In this document: piece after piece, positions 35,148 through 43,191 of the stretch
How the letters are laid out: every line of letters starts with the position of its first letter
Numbering within the stretch: position 1 is the first letter of the stretch
From: Asticcacaulis currens
Lineage (GTDB): Bacteria > Pseudomonadota > Alphaproteobacteria > Caulobacterales > Caulobacteraceae
Assembly (NCBI RefSeq): GCF_028550395.1
Contig: NZ_JAQQKW010000004.1
Location: 310,001-374,000 of the forward strand
Length of the DNA stretch: 64,000 nucleotides
Direction: 5' to 3'
Made by a program: the position numbers and the translations under genes
The notes under the pieces: generated by a model
The model's database searches: none
What the model saw: only the letters and a program-made list of their open reading frames with translations
Told to the model about the DNA's origin: nothing

Positions 35148-36080
35148 TCAGTTCGCCGCACGGTACTTGGCAGAAAACTCAGTCCTGCCAACCTTAAGTT
35201 CCGACGCCACATATTCCCTGTTGGACGTATCTATTTCCATCACAGCGTCCACGGATTTTGCGATAGTCGGCGTTTGGTACAGTTGCGCCAATGATTTTAA
35301 TTCATCAATATTAAACCGTTTTGCCAAGTAGGAAACGAAGTGATTTTCAATGTTTGATTTTAAAGAATTCCTCCCGGCTATTAATATTGGCTTGAAACGA
35401 GCCTTTTCAGTCTCTGTTAGGGCTTCGAGCGGTAAGCGACTATTTACGGATTCTAACAATCGATAAACGAAAATATCGTTCATGACTTTCTCAAGCACAC
35501 GCTTATTTCCGCTCAATGCAAATACCACCTTTGCTGCCTCGGCGTCTTCTCTAGACGTAAAGACAGTGCCATTTGCGAACGAATATGAAGTGCCGGCTTT
35601 CATCGCCGAAACAATATTTTGAGCCGTTTTCTGAACATAATTGTCGAATTTTTTCAGATCAAAGGCCTGATTAGACGCCATGTCCGAGACAAACCGGGCA
35701 CCTAATGGAGAGGTATTAATACCGATCAGCTCTTCTACATCGGCTGAATTCAGTCTTGGCGCCATATCATGCACTGCCCGGTCATCCAGACGCATGACAA
35801 GACGTTGGCATATTGGAGAAACGATCGCCTCAAAACGCTCTCTCTGTGCTGCCGTCAACGATCCGCCCGCGTCAGCGAGGACATCCTCTAACAAGCTCTC
35901 CCTGAGACGTTGAGCCATCATAACATTTGCCTGGTGAAGGCCGTTAACAGCCACCAGCCGTTTCACGCGTATCTCGTGGTCCGACCTCTGATGTTCAGAG
36001 TTAGCGGAATTGGCCGCCAGAGCGTGCTCAGGAAAAAGGGCGATCGCAATAAATAAGAGAAGAGATCTGAAAAGTGCCAT
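35148..36080 (-). CDS. Secreted DUF2059-like protein
   Basis: 310 residues from ATG 36080, with GGAGGA six bases upstream. A Sec signal peptide (ALFRSLLLFIAIALFPEHALA) is followed by an all-helical mature protein. Two similar halves appear: LNSADVEELIGINTSPLGARFVSDM and FNIDELKSLAQLYQTPTIAKSVDAV both have the DUF2059 pattern (LT..EL..L..FY.SP.G). The function is unknown; probably periplasmic. A longer frame to 36092 adds four non-native residues. Confidence 0.65.
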   Translation of the reverse strand: MALFRSLLLFIAIALFPEHALAANSANSEHQRSDHEIRVKRLVAVNGLHQANVMMAQRLRESLLEDVLADAGGSLTAAQRERFEAIVSPICQRLVMRLDDRAVHDMAPRLNSADVEELIGINTSPLGARFVSDMASNQAFDLKKFDNYVQKTAQNIVSAMKAGTSYSFANGTVFTSREDAEAAKVVFALSGNKRVLEKVMNDIFVYRLLESVNSRLPLEALTETEKARFKPILIAGRNSLKSNIENHFVSYLAKRFNIDELKSLAQLYQTPTIAKSVDAVMEIDTSNREYVASELKVGRTEFSAKYRAAN

Positions 36081-36661
36081 TCTTTCCTCCATGGTTTCCG
36101 TGCTCCAGCTATTTCTGACTTTAAGCGCTCAGCAGCCTTCCGGCCAGCAGCAACCTCTTCTTTACGTCGGTGTTGTTTTCGTATCGCCCGCTTTAACAGC
36201 CGTATCGGCGATCTACCCTGATATGAAACGCGCAAATTCATGAACACTGACTCGCTTGATAATGACAGCTTTCGATGACACTACGCGGCACTCCTGCATG
36301 TAATGGCCCATGATGATTTTTACTCCGCTTAGCGCGGCGTCAGAAACGGTCATCATCGGGGTGCGTGTGGGTGAATAAAAAATTCGCGTCGCCTTACACA
36401 TCGACGCGGTTTGACTTCCGCTTTTTCTAAGACCCGAAGTTGCCGCAAGTCGGCTTTGGGCCAAAACCGGTAAAACCTGCTTCCCGTGACCTGCGGTAAG
36501 AAGAGGCCGTTCGGCCTGTTTGCCTTGTCGGCGTTCGCCTTGGCAAAGCCATCCCGGCAGGCGGTCTGGCGGTTCGGCGCTGATCCGGTTCCGGATCTTG
36601 TTCGCGCCTCAATCAGTGGAGAGCTGTCGCTCACATCTACCGGGCTCTGGCGGGGCAGGAT
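36081..36661. other. 581-bp gap downstream of the integrase gene
   Basis: No well-supported gene. Overlapping short frames exist on both strands, including a 62-codon minus frame from 36401 to 36213 and plus frames near 36490-36710. None has a family match or convincing ribosome site. Possibly a degraded excisionase or control region. Confidence 0.35.
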
Positions 36662-37972
36662 TCATTCATCACCATCGGCGTCTGGTGTCTTTACCCGTTG
36701 ACGCCTCGCCTTGAGCTTGGGTTTTGACTTACGCCGGTTGATTGCGCTGGCGTCGATCATGTGCTTCAGGTGGATGGCATAGTTATTCTCGATCATCTCG
36801 ACCGATGTCCGGCAGTTCTTCGCCAGGTTATAAATGTCAGCGCCGTCGAGCAGACGCAGACAGATATAGGTATGTCGGAGGCTGTATAGCACCCTCGGCT
36901 GGCCTTCACGGTCCTCTTTCAGATCATGGGCCTTCAGGATGTCATTGAACAGGTCCGTGTGATTTGACGGGAACAGAAGGTCAGTTCGCTTGGGGTATTC
37001 GGGGCTGATGGGCACGGCCTGCCCGCGCCGCTCCAGCCGCTCCCGCTCAACCTTGCGACCCAGCTTCATGGGCCTGGCCCGGGCGAGTAGCCGGCGGTAA
37101 GGCTCAACAGCGCCGGGCATGGATTTGCAGGGGCCATAGCCGGTCTTGCCGCGCACTTCGATCTCGAGGATTTCCTCACCCGTGTCGGGGTCCAGCGCAA
37201 TCGTCACGTCACGGTGCTGCAGGCGACTGGCCTCGTCAGGCCTCAGCCCCGTATTGCCGAGGAACAGCACCTGATCGTGCAGTTGCTCGTAATTCCAGCG
37301 ATAAGCCTCAGGGGCCGCCTTTGCGGCCGCTGCCGTGGCCCTATAGAGCTGCTTGTATTCCTCGCCCGTGAACCAAGGGCGATGGATCACCTTTCTCTGC
37401 TTCTTATAGGGCGGCGACAGCATCGGTATCGCCCCGAGCTTACCGTGCCGTACGGCCGTCTGCAGGACCAGAGACAAGGTGCCGATCTCGTCATGAAGCG
37501 TGCTGCGTGAAGGCGGCTTAAGCGGCTTGACATAGGCCCCCTCCCCGTCCTTCGCCGGCAGGCGCCCATGCTGCTGGGCGCGGTAAAGGCGGTAGTTCTG
37601 GATATCGCCACTCGTAATCTGCGATATGCCCATCTTGCCAAAGAAGGGGCGCAGGTGCAGCCGGAGCCTCGCCTTATGACCAGCCACCCATTTGGGGCTG
37701 CGCTCGCCCTCGGTGATGATCTCGTATTCGACCTCAAAGAGGTCGGCCATATCGTTGAAGGTCGCCTCGCGCACCTCTTTCAGGGGAAGACCGGCGCGCG
37801 ACTTGCCGCGCAGGCCGAGATACCAGTCCTCAGCCACCTGCTGGGCCAGCGACAGGCTGTCACTGCCCGTACTCTTCTTGATCTGCTGCTTATTCACGCT
37901 CGCCCGCGCAAACCACACCTGGCCGCGCTTAAAGAGCTGAACCTTACCGCCAAGAATGGTGTGCGTTTGCAT
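36662..37972 (-). CDS. Tyrosine-type site-specific integrase
   Basis: 436 residues. The N-terminal arm-binding and SAM-like core-binding domains (FNDMADLFEVEYE...HKARLRLHLRPFFG) come before the catalytic domain. Active-site residues are visible: Arg in GNTGLRPDEASRL near residue 245, the HxxR-type box YSLRHTYICLRLL, and the nucleophile Tyr in ENNYAIHL near residue 395. It should integrate and excise the element at the tRNA-like repeat, which starts 160 bp upstream of its start. The ATG at 37972 (MQTHTILGGK) follows GAGGGG; a longer frame to 38035 has no family-like N terminus. Confidence 0.93.
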   Translation of the reverse strand: MQTHTILGGKVQLFKRGQVWFARASVNKQQIKKSTGSDSLSLAQQVAEDWYLGLRGKSRAGLPLKEVREATFNDMADLFEVEYEIITEGERSPKWVAGHKARLRLHLRPFFGKMGISQITSGDIQNYRLYRAQQHGRLPAKDGEGAYVKPLKPPSRSTLHDEIGTLSLVLQTAVRHGKLGAIPMLSPPYKKQRKVIHRPWFTGEEYKQLYRATAAAAKAAPEAYRWNYEQLHDQVLFLGNTGLRPDEASRLQHRDVTIALDPDTGEEILEIEVRGKTGYGPCKSMPGAVEPYRRLLARARPMKLGRKVERERLERRGQAVPISPEYPKRTDLLFPSNHTDLFNDILKAHDLKEDREGQPRVLYSLRHTYICLRLLDGADIYNLAKNCRTSVEMIENNYAIHLKHMIDASAINRRKSKPKLKARRQRVKTPDADGDE

Positions 37973-38038
37973 AGCCCCTCGCCCATAAATCGCCTTATGC
38001 GATAGCGATATACCACCATTGCGAGATCTCTTCAATCC

Positions 38039-38068
38039 GGGCTGATTTTTGGGCTAGGTTTGGGCTAA
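38039..38068 (+). promoter_or_regulatory. Candidate integrase arm-type repeats, right end
   Basis: Three GGGCTRR repeats (GGGCTGA at 38039, GGGCTAG at 38051, GGGCTAA at 38062), spaced 12 and 11 bp, lie upstream of the integrase gene and inside the right attachment repeat. They match the pair at 5764-5782. Integrase binding is inferred. Confidence 0.4.
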
Positions 38069-38069
38069 C

Positions 38070-38105
38070 GCAAAAACGGCCCTTCCGAAGAAGAGCCGTT
38101 TTTGC
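38070..38105. terminator. Bidirectional-looking hairpin terminator
   Basis: Arms GCAAAAACGGC and GCCGTTTTTGC, extended by CCTTC / GAAGA around a short loop. A-tract and T-tract ends would terminate transcription in either direction. It would insulate the integrase promoter from the flanking host gene. Confidence 0.65.
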
Positions 38106-38132
38106 AAACAACTGATATTGTTTAAGATCTTG

Positions 38133-38178
38133 GGTGCGGGAGCCAGATTTGAACTGACGACCTTCAGGTTATGAGCCT
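38133..38178 (-). repeat. Right attachment-site repeat (3' half of tRNA-Met)
   Basis: Identical over 46 bp to 5658-5703. On this side three more bases (GAC) also fit tRNA-Met. Beyond them the sequence does not form a D arm or 5' acceptor strand, so no complete tRNA is present here either. Confidence 0.8.
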
Positions 38179-38235
38179 GACAGTCCTGAAGTAGGCTTGA
38201 GGCCCCACTCCGTCGACGATCGCTGCGGCAACTTG

Positions 38236-39081
38236 TTACCCTTTATAACCCAACTCACGGCTGATCGTCAAGGTGACTTCCTTCACGTAGCCCTTCAGGG
38301 TTTCCAGTCTTGCATCGTCCATATACTGGGCAGCGCTGGATATAGAAACGGCAGCGATGATCTTACCCGATAGGTCCCGAATGGGCGCGGAGACGCAGCG
38401 AATGCGGTCTTCATTTTCGTCCATGTCGAGCGCGTAACCGCCTTCGCGGTAGGTCTTCATAATGTCGAGCCAGCCCTTGAGGTCATAGCGATAGTTGGCA
38501 AACTCTCGAGCTTCGCGATTATAGACCTCTCGTAGCTTGTCTTCATCAGCGTCTAGCAGCAAGGCCTTACCCAGACCCGTCGGCCTCAGATATTGCCGCT
38601 CACCGATGACGCAGCGCACTTCGATGCGGCGCGTACCTGGAATCTTGTCGATGTAATGGACCTGATGGCCGTCCAGCACGCCGAGATTGACCGTATCGCC
38701 TGTATCCGCGGCCAACCGCACCAGATGGTCATGCGACACGCGCGTCAGCGTGATCTGCTGCGATGCTGCGTGTCCCAGTTCGAGAAGCCGCGTTCCAAGG
38801 GCATAGCCTTCGCGCTGGGTAAATGACAGGAACCCATAATCGACAAGAGTGGAGGCCAGACGATGGACAGTCGATTTGTTGAGGTCAAGTGCCCGGGAAA
38901 TCTTCGGCAGGGTGTTGTCGCCCTTGGCCACCCGGCCGAGAACATCAAGCCCCCGCATCAGGGTCAGAGCCCCAGCTATGCCCTTTTCTTTCTCGGCGCT
39001 GACCTCGGCCATGTCTTCGACATCCACCAAGGCTTCATTTTCCACTGCTTTTACTCGCGCCAACTCAAGGCCTCCGGCCAC
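38236..39081 (-). CDS. IclR-family transcriptional regulator
   Basis: 281 residues. A winged helix-turn-helix at about residues 35-95 (GLDVLGRVAKGDNTLPKISR, then STVHRLASTLVDYGFL) is followed by the IclR effector domain (QVHYIDKIPGTRRIEV, TGLGKALL, YALDMDENEDRIRCVSAPIRD). IclR proteins respond to small acids and usually control the adjacent catabolic gene. Here that is the divergent FAH-fold hydrolase, with a palindrome between them. The apparent start is GTG 39081; ATG 39012 is an alternative that removes a poorly conserved N terminus. The gene lies just outside the element's right end. Confidence 0.88.
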   Translation of the reverse strand: MAGGLELARVKAVENEALVDVEDMAEVSAEKEKGIAGALTLMRGLDVLGRVAKGDNTLPKISRALDLNKSTVHRLASTLVDYGFLSFTQREGYALGTRLLELGHAASQQITLTRVSHDHLVRLAADTGDTVNLGVLDGHQVHYIDKIPGTRRIEVRCVIGERQYLRPTGLGKALLLDADEDKLREVYNREAREFANYRYDLKGWLDIMKTYREGGYALDMDENEDRIRCVSAPIRDLSGKIIAAVSISSAAQYMDDARLETLKGYVKEVTLTISRELGYKG

Positions 39082-39121
39082 GGACCAATCGTGTGATTAA
39101 TTTAAAGCGCATTGCCGTCGC

Positions 39122-39152
39122 TGTGAAGCGTTTTTGAAACGGTAGCTTCACA
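39122..39152. promoter_or_regulatory. Candidate IclR operator
   Basis: Inverted repeat TGTGAAGC / GCTTCACA with a 15-bp spacer that itself contains GTTTTTGAAAC. It lies 40 bp upstream of the IclR start and ~210 bp upstream of the FAH gene, so it could serve both divergent promoters. Confidence 0.5.
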
Positions 39153-39363
39153 AAACGGGACGATAACCCTTTTATACGCCGTGCGAGGTCGCGACCCTGC
39201 GCTGCCTCGCCAGTGACGGGCGGGCTTTCACAAACGGCAGGGCCAACGGTTCAATTTCATATAAAAAATAGTTTCTGCTGGCAAAAGCAATTACGTCCTT
39301 TGCGGTGGGAGGCAAACCCGCTATCCCTCGCCTGTATTGCCCCTGCACCTAAGAGGACACCCC

Positions 39364-40206
39364 ATGAAATTGCTGCGATTTGGCCCGGTTGGCCAGGAAA
39401 AGCCCGGCCTGCTCGATGCTGATGGCCGAATCCGTGACCTGTCTGGCGTCGTCGCCGACATCAACGGTGCCACCCTGTCGGATGCGGCGCTGGCCAAACT
39501 CAAGGCCATCGACCCCGCCTCCCTGCCTCTGGCGCCCGAAGGCGTGCGCTACGGGCCTTGCGTGGCCGGTGTGGGTAAATTCCTGTGCATCGGTCTCAAC
39601 TATGCCGACCATGCGGCCGAATCGAACCTGCCCATCCCCGAAGAACCGGTCCTCTTCACCAAGGCCACCTCGTCCATCATAGGCCCGAACGATGAGGTCA
39701 AAAAGCCGCGCGGTTCGACCAAGCTCGACTGGGAAGTAGAACTCGGCATCGTCATCGGCCAGACGGCCTCCTACGTGTCGGAAGCCGAGGCCGAGGGCTG
39801 CATCGCGGGCTATTGCACCATCAACGATGTGTCCGAGCGCGCGTTTCAGCTAGAACGCGGTGGCACCTGGGACAAGGGCAAGGGCTGCGACACCTTCGGC
39901 CCCATCGGCCCGTGGCTGGTGACCCGCGATGAAGTCGCCGACCCGGCCAATCTGAAAATGTGGCTAAGCGTTAATGGCAAGACGTATCAGAACGGTTCGA
40001 CCGCCACCATGATCTTCAAGCCGGCCTTTATCGTCTCCTACCTGTCGCAGTTCATGAGCCTGCACCCGGGCGACGTGATATCGACCGGCACCCCGCCGGG
40101 CGTGGGTCTGGGGCAAAAACCGCCGGTCTATCTGGAAGTCGGTGATGTGATGGAGCTGGGGATCGAAGGCCTCGGCAGCCAGAAGCAGACGGTTATTGCC
40201 GCTTAA
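39364..40206 (+). CDS. Fumarylacetoacetate hydrolase-family protein
   Basis: 280 residues. The N-terminal ~70-residue domain (MKLLRFGPVGQEKPGLLDAD) is typical of the bacterial FAHD subfamily. The catalytic fold shows IGLNYADHAAES, PVLFTKATSSIIGPND, the metal ligands in LDWEVELGIVIG, and DVISTGTPPGVG. Relatives hydrolyse 2,4-diketo-3-deoxy sugar acids (for example from L-fuconate) or act in aromatic degradation. The divergent IclR regulator and the pectin/inositol enzymes nearby favour a sugar-acid role. ATG 39364 follows AGAGGA. A clear terminator follows. Confidence 0.88.
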   Translation: MKLLRFGPVGQEKPGLLDADGRIRDLSGVVADINGATLSDAALAKLKAIDPASLPLAPEGVRYGPCVAGVGKFLCIGLNYADHAAESNLPIPEEPVLFTKATSSIIGPNDEVKKPRGSTKLDWEVELGIVIGQTASYVSEAEAEGCIAGYCTINDVSERAFQLERGGTWDKGKGCDTFGPIGPWLVTRDEVADPANLKMWLSVNGKTYQNGSTATMIFKPAFIVSYLSQFMSLHPGDVISTGTPPGVGLGQKPPVYLEVGDVMELGIEGLGSQKQTVIAA

Positions 40207-40232
40207 TCTGGCGCGATATGATAAAGTGAAAG

Positions 40233-40270
40233 GCGTCGGTCCGCTTTGGCGGATCGGCGCTTTTGTTTTT
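40233..40270 (+). terminator. Rho-independent terminator after the FAH gene
   Basis: Stem GCGTCGGTCCGC / GCGGATCGGCGC (with G-T pairs) around TTTG, then TTTTGTTTTT. The rest of the 293-bp gap to the next gene holds no supported gene. Confidence 0.75.
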
Positions 40271-40499
40271 CGCGCAAAAGTTTATTCTGCCACTGGGGTA
40301 CTACCCAATCACAGCGTTGCATATTTAACAACACTCTATTCCGAAAGTTCCGTCTTCTGTAACGGCGGCGATCCCGTTATCTCTTGATCCGTCGAATGTA
40401 AGCGTCCCGCTCAAACCGAACCACCTCAAATTTCAGATCTTTTTTTGAAAATGGCCTCTTGCCGTGACCGGCGGAGCCTTACCCGAACGGAGCCACACC

Positions 40500-41333
40500 A
40501 TGTCCAATTTCGTCACCGCCGCCGATGGTACTCAGATCTACTTCAAGGATTGGGGCCCAAAGTCCGCTCAGCCCGTCGTCTTCCACCACGGCTGGCCCCT
40601 GTCGTCCGACGACTGGGATACGCAGATGCTCTACTTCCTCGCCAAGGGCTATCGCGTCGTGGCCCACGACCGTCGCGGCCACGGTCGCTCCGAACAGGTC
40701 AGCGAAGGGCACAACATCGACACCTACGCCACCGACGCCCACGCGGTAGCTGAGTATCTTGACCTCAAAAACGCCATCCATATCGGTCACTCGACCGGCG
40801 GCGGCGAAGTCGCCCGCTATGTGGCGCGCTACGGCGGCAATGGCCGCGTCGCCAAGGCCATTCTGGTCAGCGCCATTACGCCCATCATGCTGAAGACCGA
40901 GGCCTTCCCCGGCGGCCTGCCGATCGAGGTCTTTGACGGCCTGCGCGCCCAGACAGCCGCCAGCCGCACGCAGTTTTTCAAAGAACTGCCCATCCCCTTC
41001 TATGGCTTCAACCGTGAAGGCGTCGCCCCGATCGACGCTGTGATCGACAACTGGTGGCGTCAGGGCATGATGGGCTCGGCCAAGGCCCATTACGAAGGCA
41101 TCAAGGCCTTTTCAGAAACCGACCTCAGCGAAGACCTGAAGGCCATCGACGTGCCCGTGCTGATCCTGCACGGCGACGACGACCAGATCGTCCCCTACAA
41201 GGCCGCCGCGCTCGAAGCCATCAAGCTGGTGAAGAACGGCACGCTGAAAATCTATCCGGGCCTGTCGCACGGTATGCTGACCATCAATGCCGATCTGCTG
41301 AACGCCGACATGCTGGCCTTTATCGAAGCGTAA
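40500..41333 (+). CDS. Alpha/beta hydrolase, non-haem chloroperoxidase-like
   Basis: 277 residues, the usual length for the family. Visible features are the oxyanion-hole FHHGWPLSSDDWD, nucleophile Ser in GHSTGGGE near residue 98, acid Asp in LHGDDDQIVP, and catalytic His in GLSHGM. Such enzymes are cofactor-free perhydrolases/esterases often annotated as bromo- or chloroperoxidases; the natural substrate is unknown. It starts ATG 40500 with no signal peptide, so it is cytoplasmic. It is a single gene, with the DUF4160/DUF2442 pair close downstream. Confidence 0.9.
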   Translation: MSNFVTAADGTQIYFKDWGPKSAQPVVFHHGWPLSSDDWDTQMLYFLAKGYRVVAHDRRGHGRSEQVSEGHNIDTYATDAHAVAEYLDLKNAIHIGHSTGGGEVARYVARYGGNGRVAKAILVSAITPIMLKTEAFPGGLPIEVFDGLRAQTAASRTQFFKELPIPFYGFNREGVAPIDAVIDNWWRQGMMGSAKAHYEGIKAFSETDLSEDLKAIDVPVLILHGDDDQIVPYKAAALEAIKLVKNGTLKIYPGLSHGMLTINADLLNADMLAFIEA

Positions 41334-41357
41334 GCGACCTGAAAGTACTAACTGAGC

Positions 41358-41389
41358 GCACTAACCTAGACTACGGTCTAGGTTAGTGC
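41358..41389. promoter_or_regulatory. Perfect palindrome/operator before the DUF4160-DUF2442 pair
   Basis: 14-bp arms GCACTAACCTAGAC / GTCTAGGTTAGTGC around TACG. A possible promoter (TAGACT, 17 bp, TATACA at 41390) overlaps it, and the ATG follows at 41401. Transcription would start almost at the start codon. This fits an autorepressor site; with no T-run after it, a terminator is less likely. Confidence 0.65.
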
Positions 41390-41400
41390 TATACAGAGTC

Positions 41401-41646
41401 ATGCCGACAGTGCTCACCTTGCGGAACATTCGCATTGCCATCTACACCAATGATCACCCGCCGCCCCATGTCCATGCCCTGAAAGGCAATGAGGCTGAGG
41501 CACGGTTTCGGCTAAATTGCCCGCAAGGTCCTGTGGAACTTTGGGACCACGAAGGGTTCAAGCTGAGCGAACTGAACGAGATCGGCGGCCTAGTCGTCCA
41601 TAATCTGGAAGCGATCTGTGTGAAGTGGGGTGAAATTCATGGCTGA
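41401..41646 (+). CDS. DUF4160 protein, toxin-antitoxin-like pair
   Basis: 81 residues starting MPTVLTLRNIRIAIYTNDHPPPHVHA; the NDHPPPHVH segment is the DUF4160 hallmark. The stop overlaps the start of the DUF2442 gene by eight bases. DUF4160 and DUF2442 genes are very often paired in small autoregulated operons resembling toxin-antitoxin systems, though their activity is not settled. It is preceded by a perfect palindrome and has no Shine-Dalgarno, which suggests a leaderless message. Confidence 0.82.
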   Translation: MPTVLTLRNIRIAIYTNDHPPPHVHALKGNEAEARFRLNCPQGPVELWDHEGFKLSELNEIGGLVVHNLEAICVKWGEIHG

Positions 41647-42025
41647 GTTTAAACCGGTCACGGTACGGCAATTCGAACAGACCCGGCGCAAACCGCAAAC
41701 CACGTTTCGCGCTGAAAGTGCGCGTTACGATGCGCAAAGCGCCCAGCTTGTCGTGCAACTGACCAATGGGGCCTCAGTCGGCTTTCCGCTCAGGGCCATT
41801 GCGGGGCTTGAGGACGCCAAGCCAGAGGACCTAAACGGGATTGAGGTGCAAGGACGCGGGTATGGGCTGCACGTTCCCTCGCTTGATGCCGATATTTCAG
41901 TGTCACGGCTATTTCTTGATGTTCTGGGCTCTCACACCATGAGCCGCGCTGAACGTCGCGCCACGGCCAGCCGAGCCAACGGTGCCAAAGGCGGCCGACC
42001 CAAGGCCAGCACCCCGCTTATGTGA
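41639..42025 (+). CDS. DUF2442 protein, partner of DUF4160
   Basis: 128 residues. The core (ESARYDAQSAQLVVQLTNGASVGFPLRAIAGL...DLDADISVSRLFLDVLGS) fits DUF2442. The tail (SRAERRATASRANGAKGGRPKAS) is basic and hook-like and could bind DNA, so this is the likely antitoxin/repressor acting at the palindrome upstream. It is coupled to DUF4160 through ATGGCTGA. Confidence 0.82.
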   Translation: MAEFKPVTVRQFEQTRRKPQTTFRAESARYDAQSAQLVVQLTNGASVGFPLRAIAGLEDAKPEDLNGIEVQGRGYGLHVPSLDADISVSRLFLDVLGSHTMSRAERRATASRANGAKGGRPKASTPLM

Positions 42026-42124
42026 AAGCACCGCCTTTATGGCAGCCTGATCGCCCCCTTTACTTATACGGAATGCCCATTAGGGTGGTGACTGCAATCG
42101 TTGTCCGCGGGCAGGGGCCGTCAG

Positions 42125-43183
42125 ATGACCACCGAAATGGAAGGCTTAACCGATATCGCTACGGGCGCGCTGGCCGCGCACGCCGTGGACAGGCGCAAGG
42201 CCGGACACACGAGCGGTGATCACGAAACAGGCCTTTGCCTGAACTGTCAGACGGAGTTGAGTGGGCCCTATTGCCACGCCTGTGGTCAGTCGGCGCATAC
42301 GCACCGCACCCTCCTGGGTTTCGGGCATGATATCCTGCACGGGGTCTTTCATTTCGAAGGTCGGGTCTGGCATACCATTCCCATGCTGGTTATGCGGCCG
42401 GGCGAACTGACGCGACGATATATCAACGGCGAGCGCGTCAGATTTATTTCGCCGGTGGCCCTATTTCTCTTTATGGTTTTTCTGACTTTTGCCGTGCTGA
42501 ATTTTGGACCATCGGCCGATGTAAATGCCAAGCTTGATACGGCGGCGCTCAATACCAAAATCGCCGATACCGAGGCACAGCGACAGACGCTGGAATCCTC
42601 CCGCAAAGCGCTGATCGCTAAGGGGCAGCCGACCGAGGCGGTTGATGCGCAACTGAGCGTCAACACAAAAGCGCTGGACACGCTGCGCTCTGCCCATATG
42701 GCTGACCATGGCGCCCCGACAAAAGAGATGCTGGATCAGGTTCATACGGATATCGAACCTCTGAACAAGGTTCTGCATAAGCTGGCGGAAAACCCCAGCC
42801 TGTTCTTCTATAAGCTCCAGTCCTCAGCCTATAAGTTTCTGTGGCTACTGATCCCCATCTCTTTACCCTTCATCTGGCTGATGTTTGCATGGCGAAAGGA
42901 TGTGGCGCTGTATGACCATGCCGTGTTCGCCACCTATTCGCTATCGGCCATGATGCTGCTGATGGTCGTGCTGCATCTTCTGTCGCTGGCCGGTGTGCCG
43001 GACGCTATCTATGGCTGGACCTTGGTGCTATTGCCCCCCTTCCACATGTACCGACAATTGCGGGGCACTTATGGCGTCAGCCGTTTTGGTGGCCTTTGGC
43101 GCGTCGCTTTCCTTCTGGTCTCTGCCGGCGTGTCATCGCTGATCTTTGCCCTGCTGCTGATCGAAATGCTTATGGCGCACTGA
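42125..43183 (+). CDS. DUF3667 family membrane protein
   Basis: 352 residues. The N terminus has a zinc ribbon (CLNCQTELSGPYCHACGQ), then the DUF3667 segment TLLGFGHDILHGVFHFEGRVWHT and MLVMRPGELTRRYINGERVRFISPV. A hydrophobic segment, a ~120-residue extracytoplasmic helical region (DTEAQRQTLESSRKAL) and four more hydrophobic segments follow. The function of DUF3667 is unknown. ATG 42125 (MTTEMEGL) has an AGAT spacer but no strong ribosome site. It is convergent with the glycerate kinase gene nine bases downstream. Confidence 0.85.
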   Translation: MTTEMEGLTDIATGALAAHAVDRRKAGHTSGDHETGLCLNCQTELSGPYCHACGQSAHTHRTLLGFGHDILHGVFHFEGRVWHTIPMLVMRPGELTRRYINGERVRFISPVALFLFMVFLTFAVLNFGPSADVNAKLDTAALNTKIADTEAQRQTLESSRKALIAKGQPTEAVDAQLSVNTKALDTLRSAHMADHGAPTKEMLDQVHTDIEPLNKVLHKLAENPSLFFYKLQSSAYKFLWLLIPISLPFIWLMFAWRKDVALYDHAVFATYSLSAMMLLMVVLHLLSLAGVPDAIYGWTLVLLPPFHMYRQLRGTYGVSRFGGLWRVAFLLVSAGVSSLIFALLLIEMLMAH

Positions 43184-43191
43184 GATAAACC

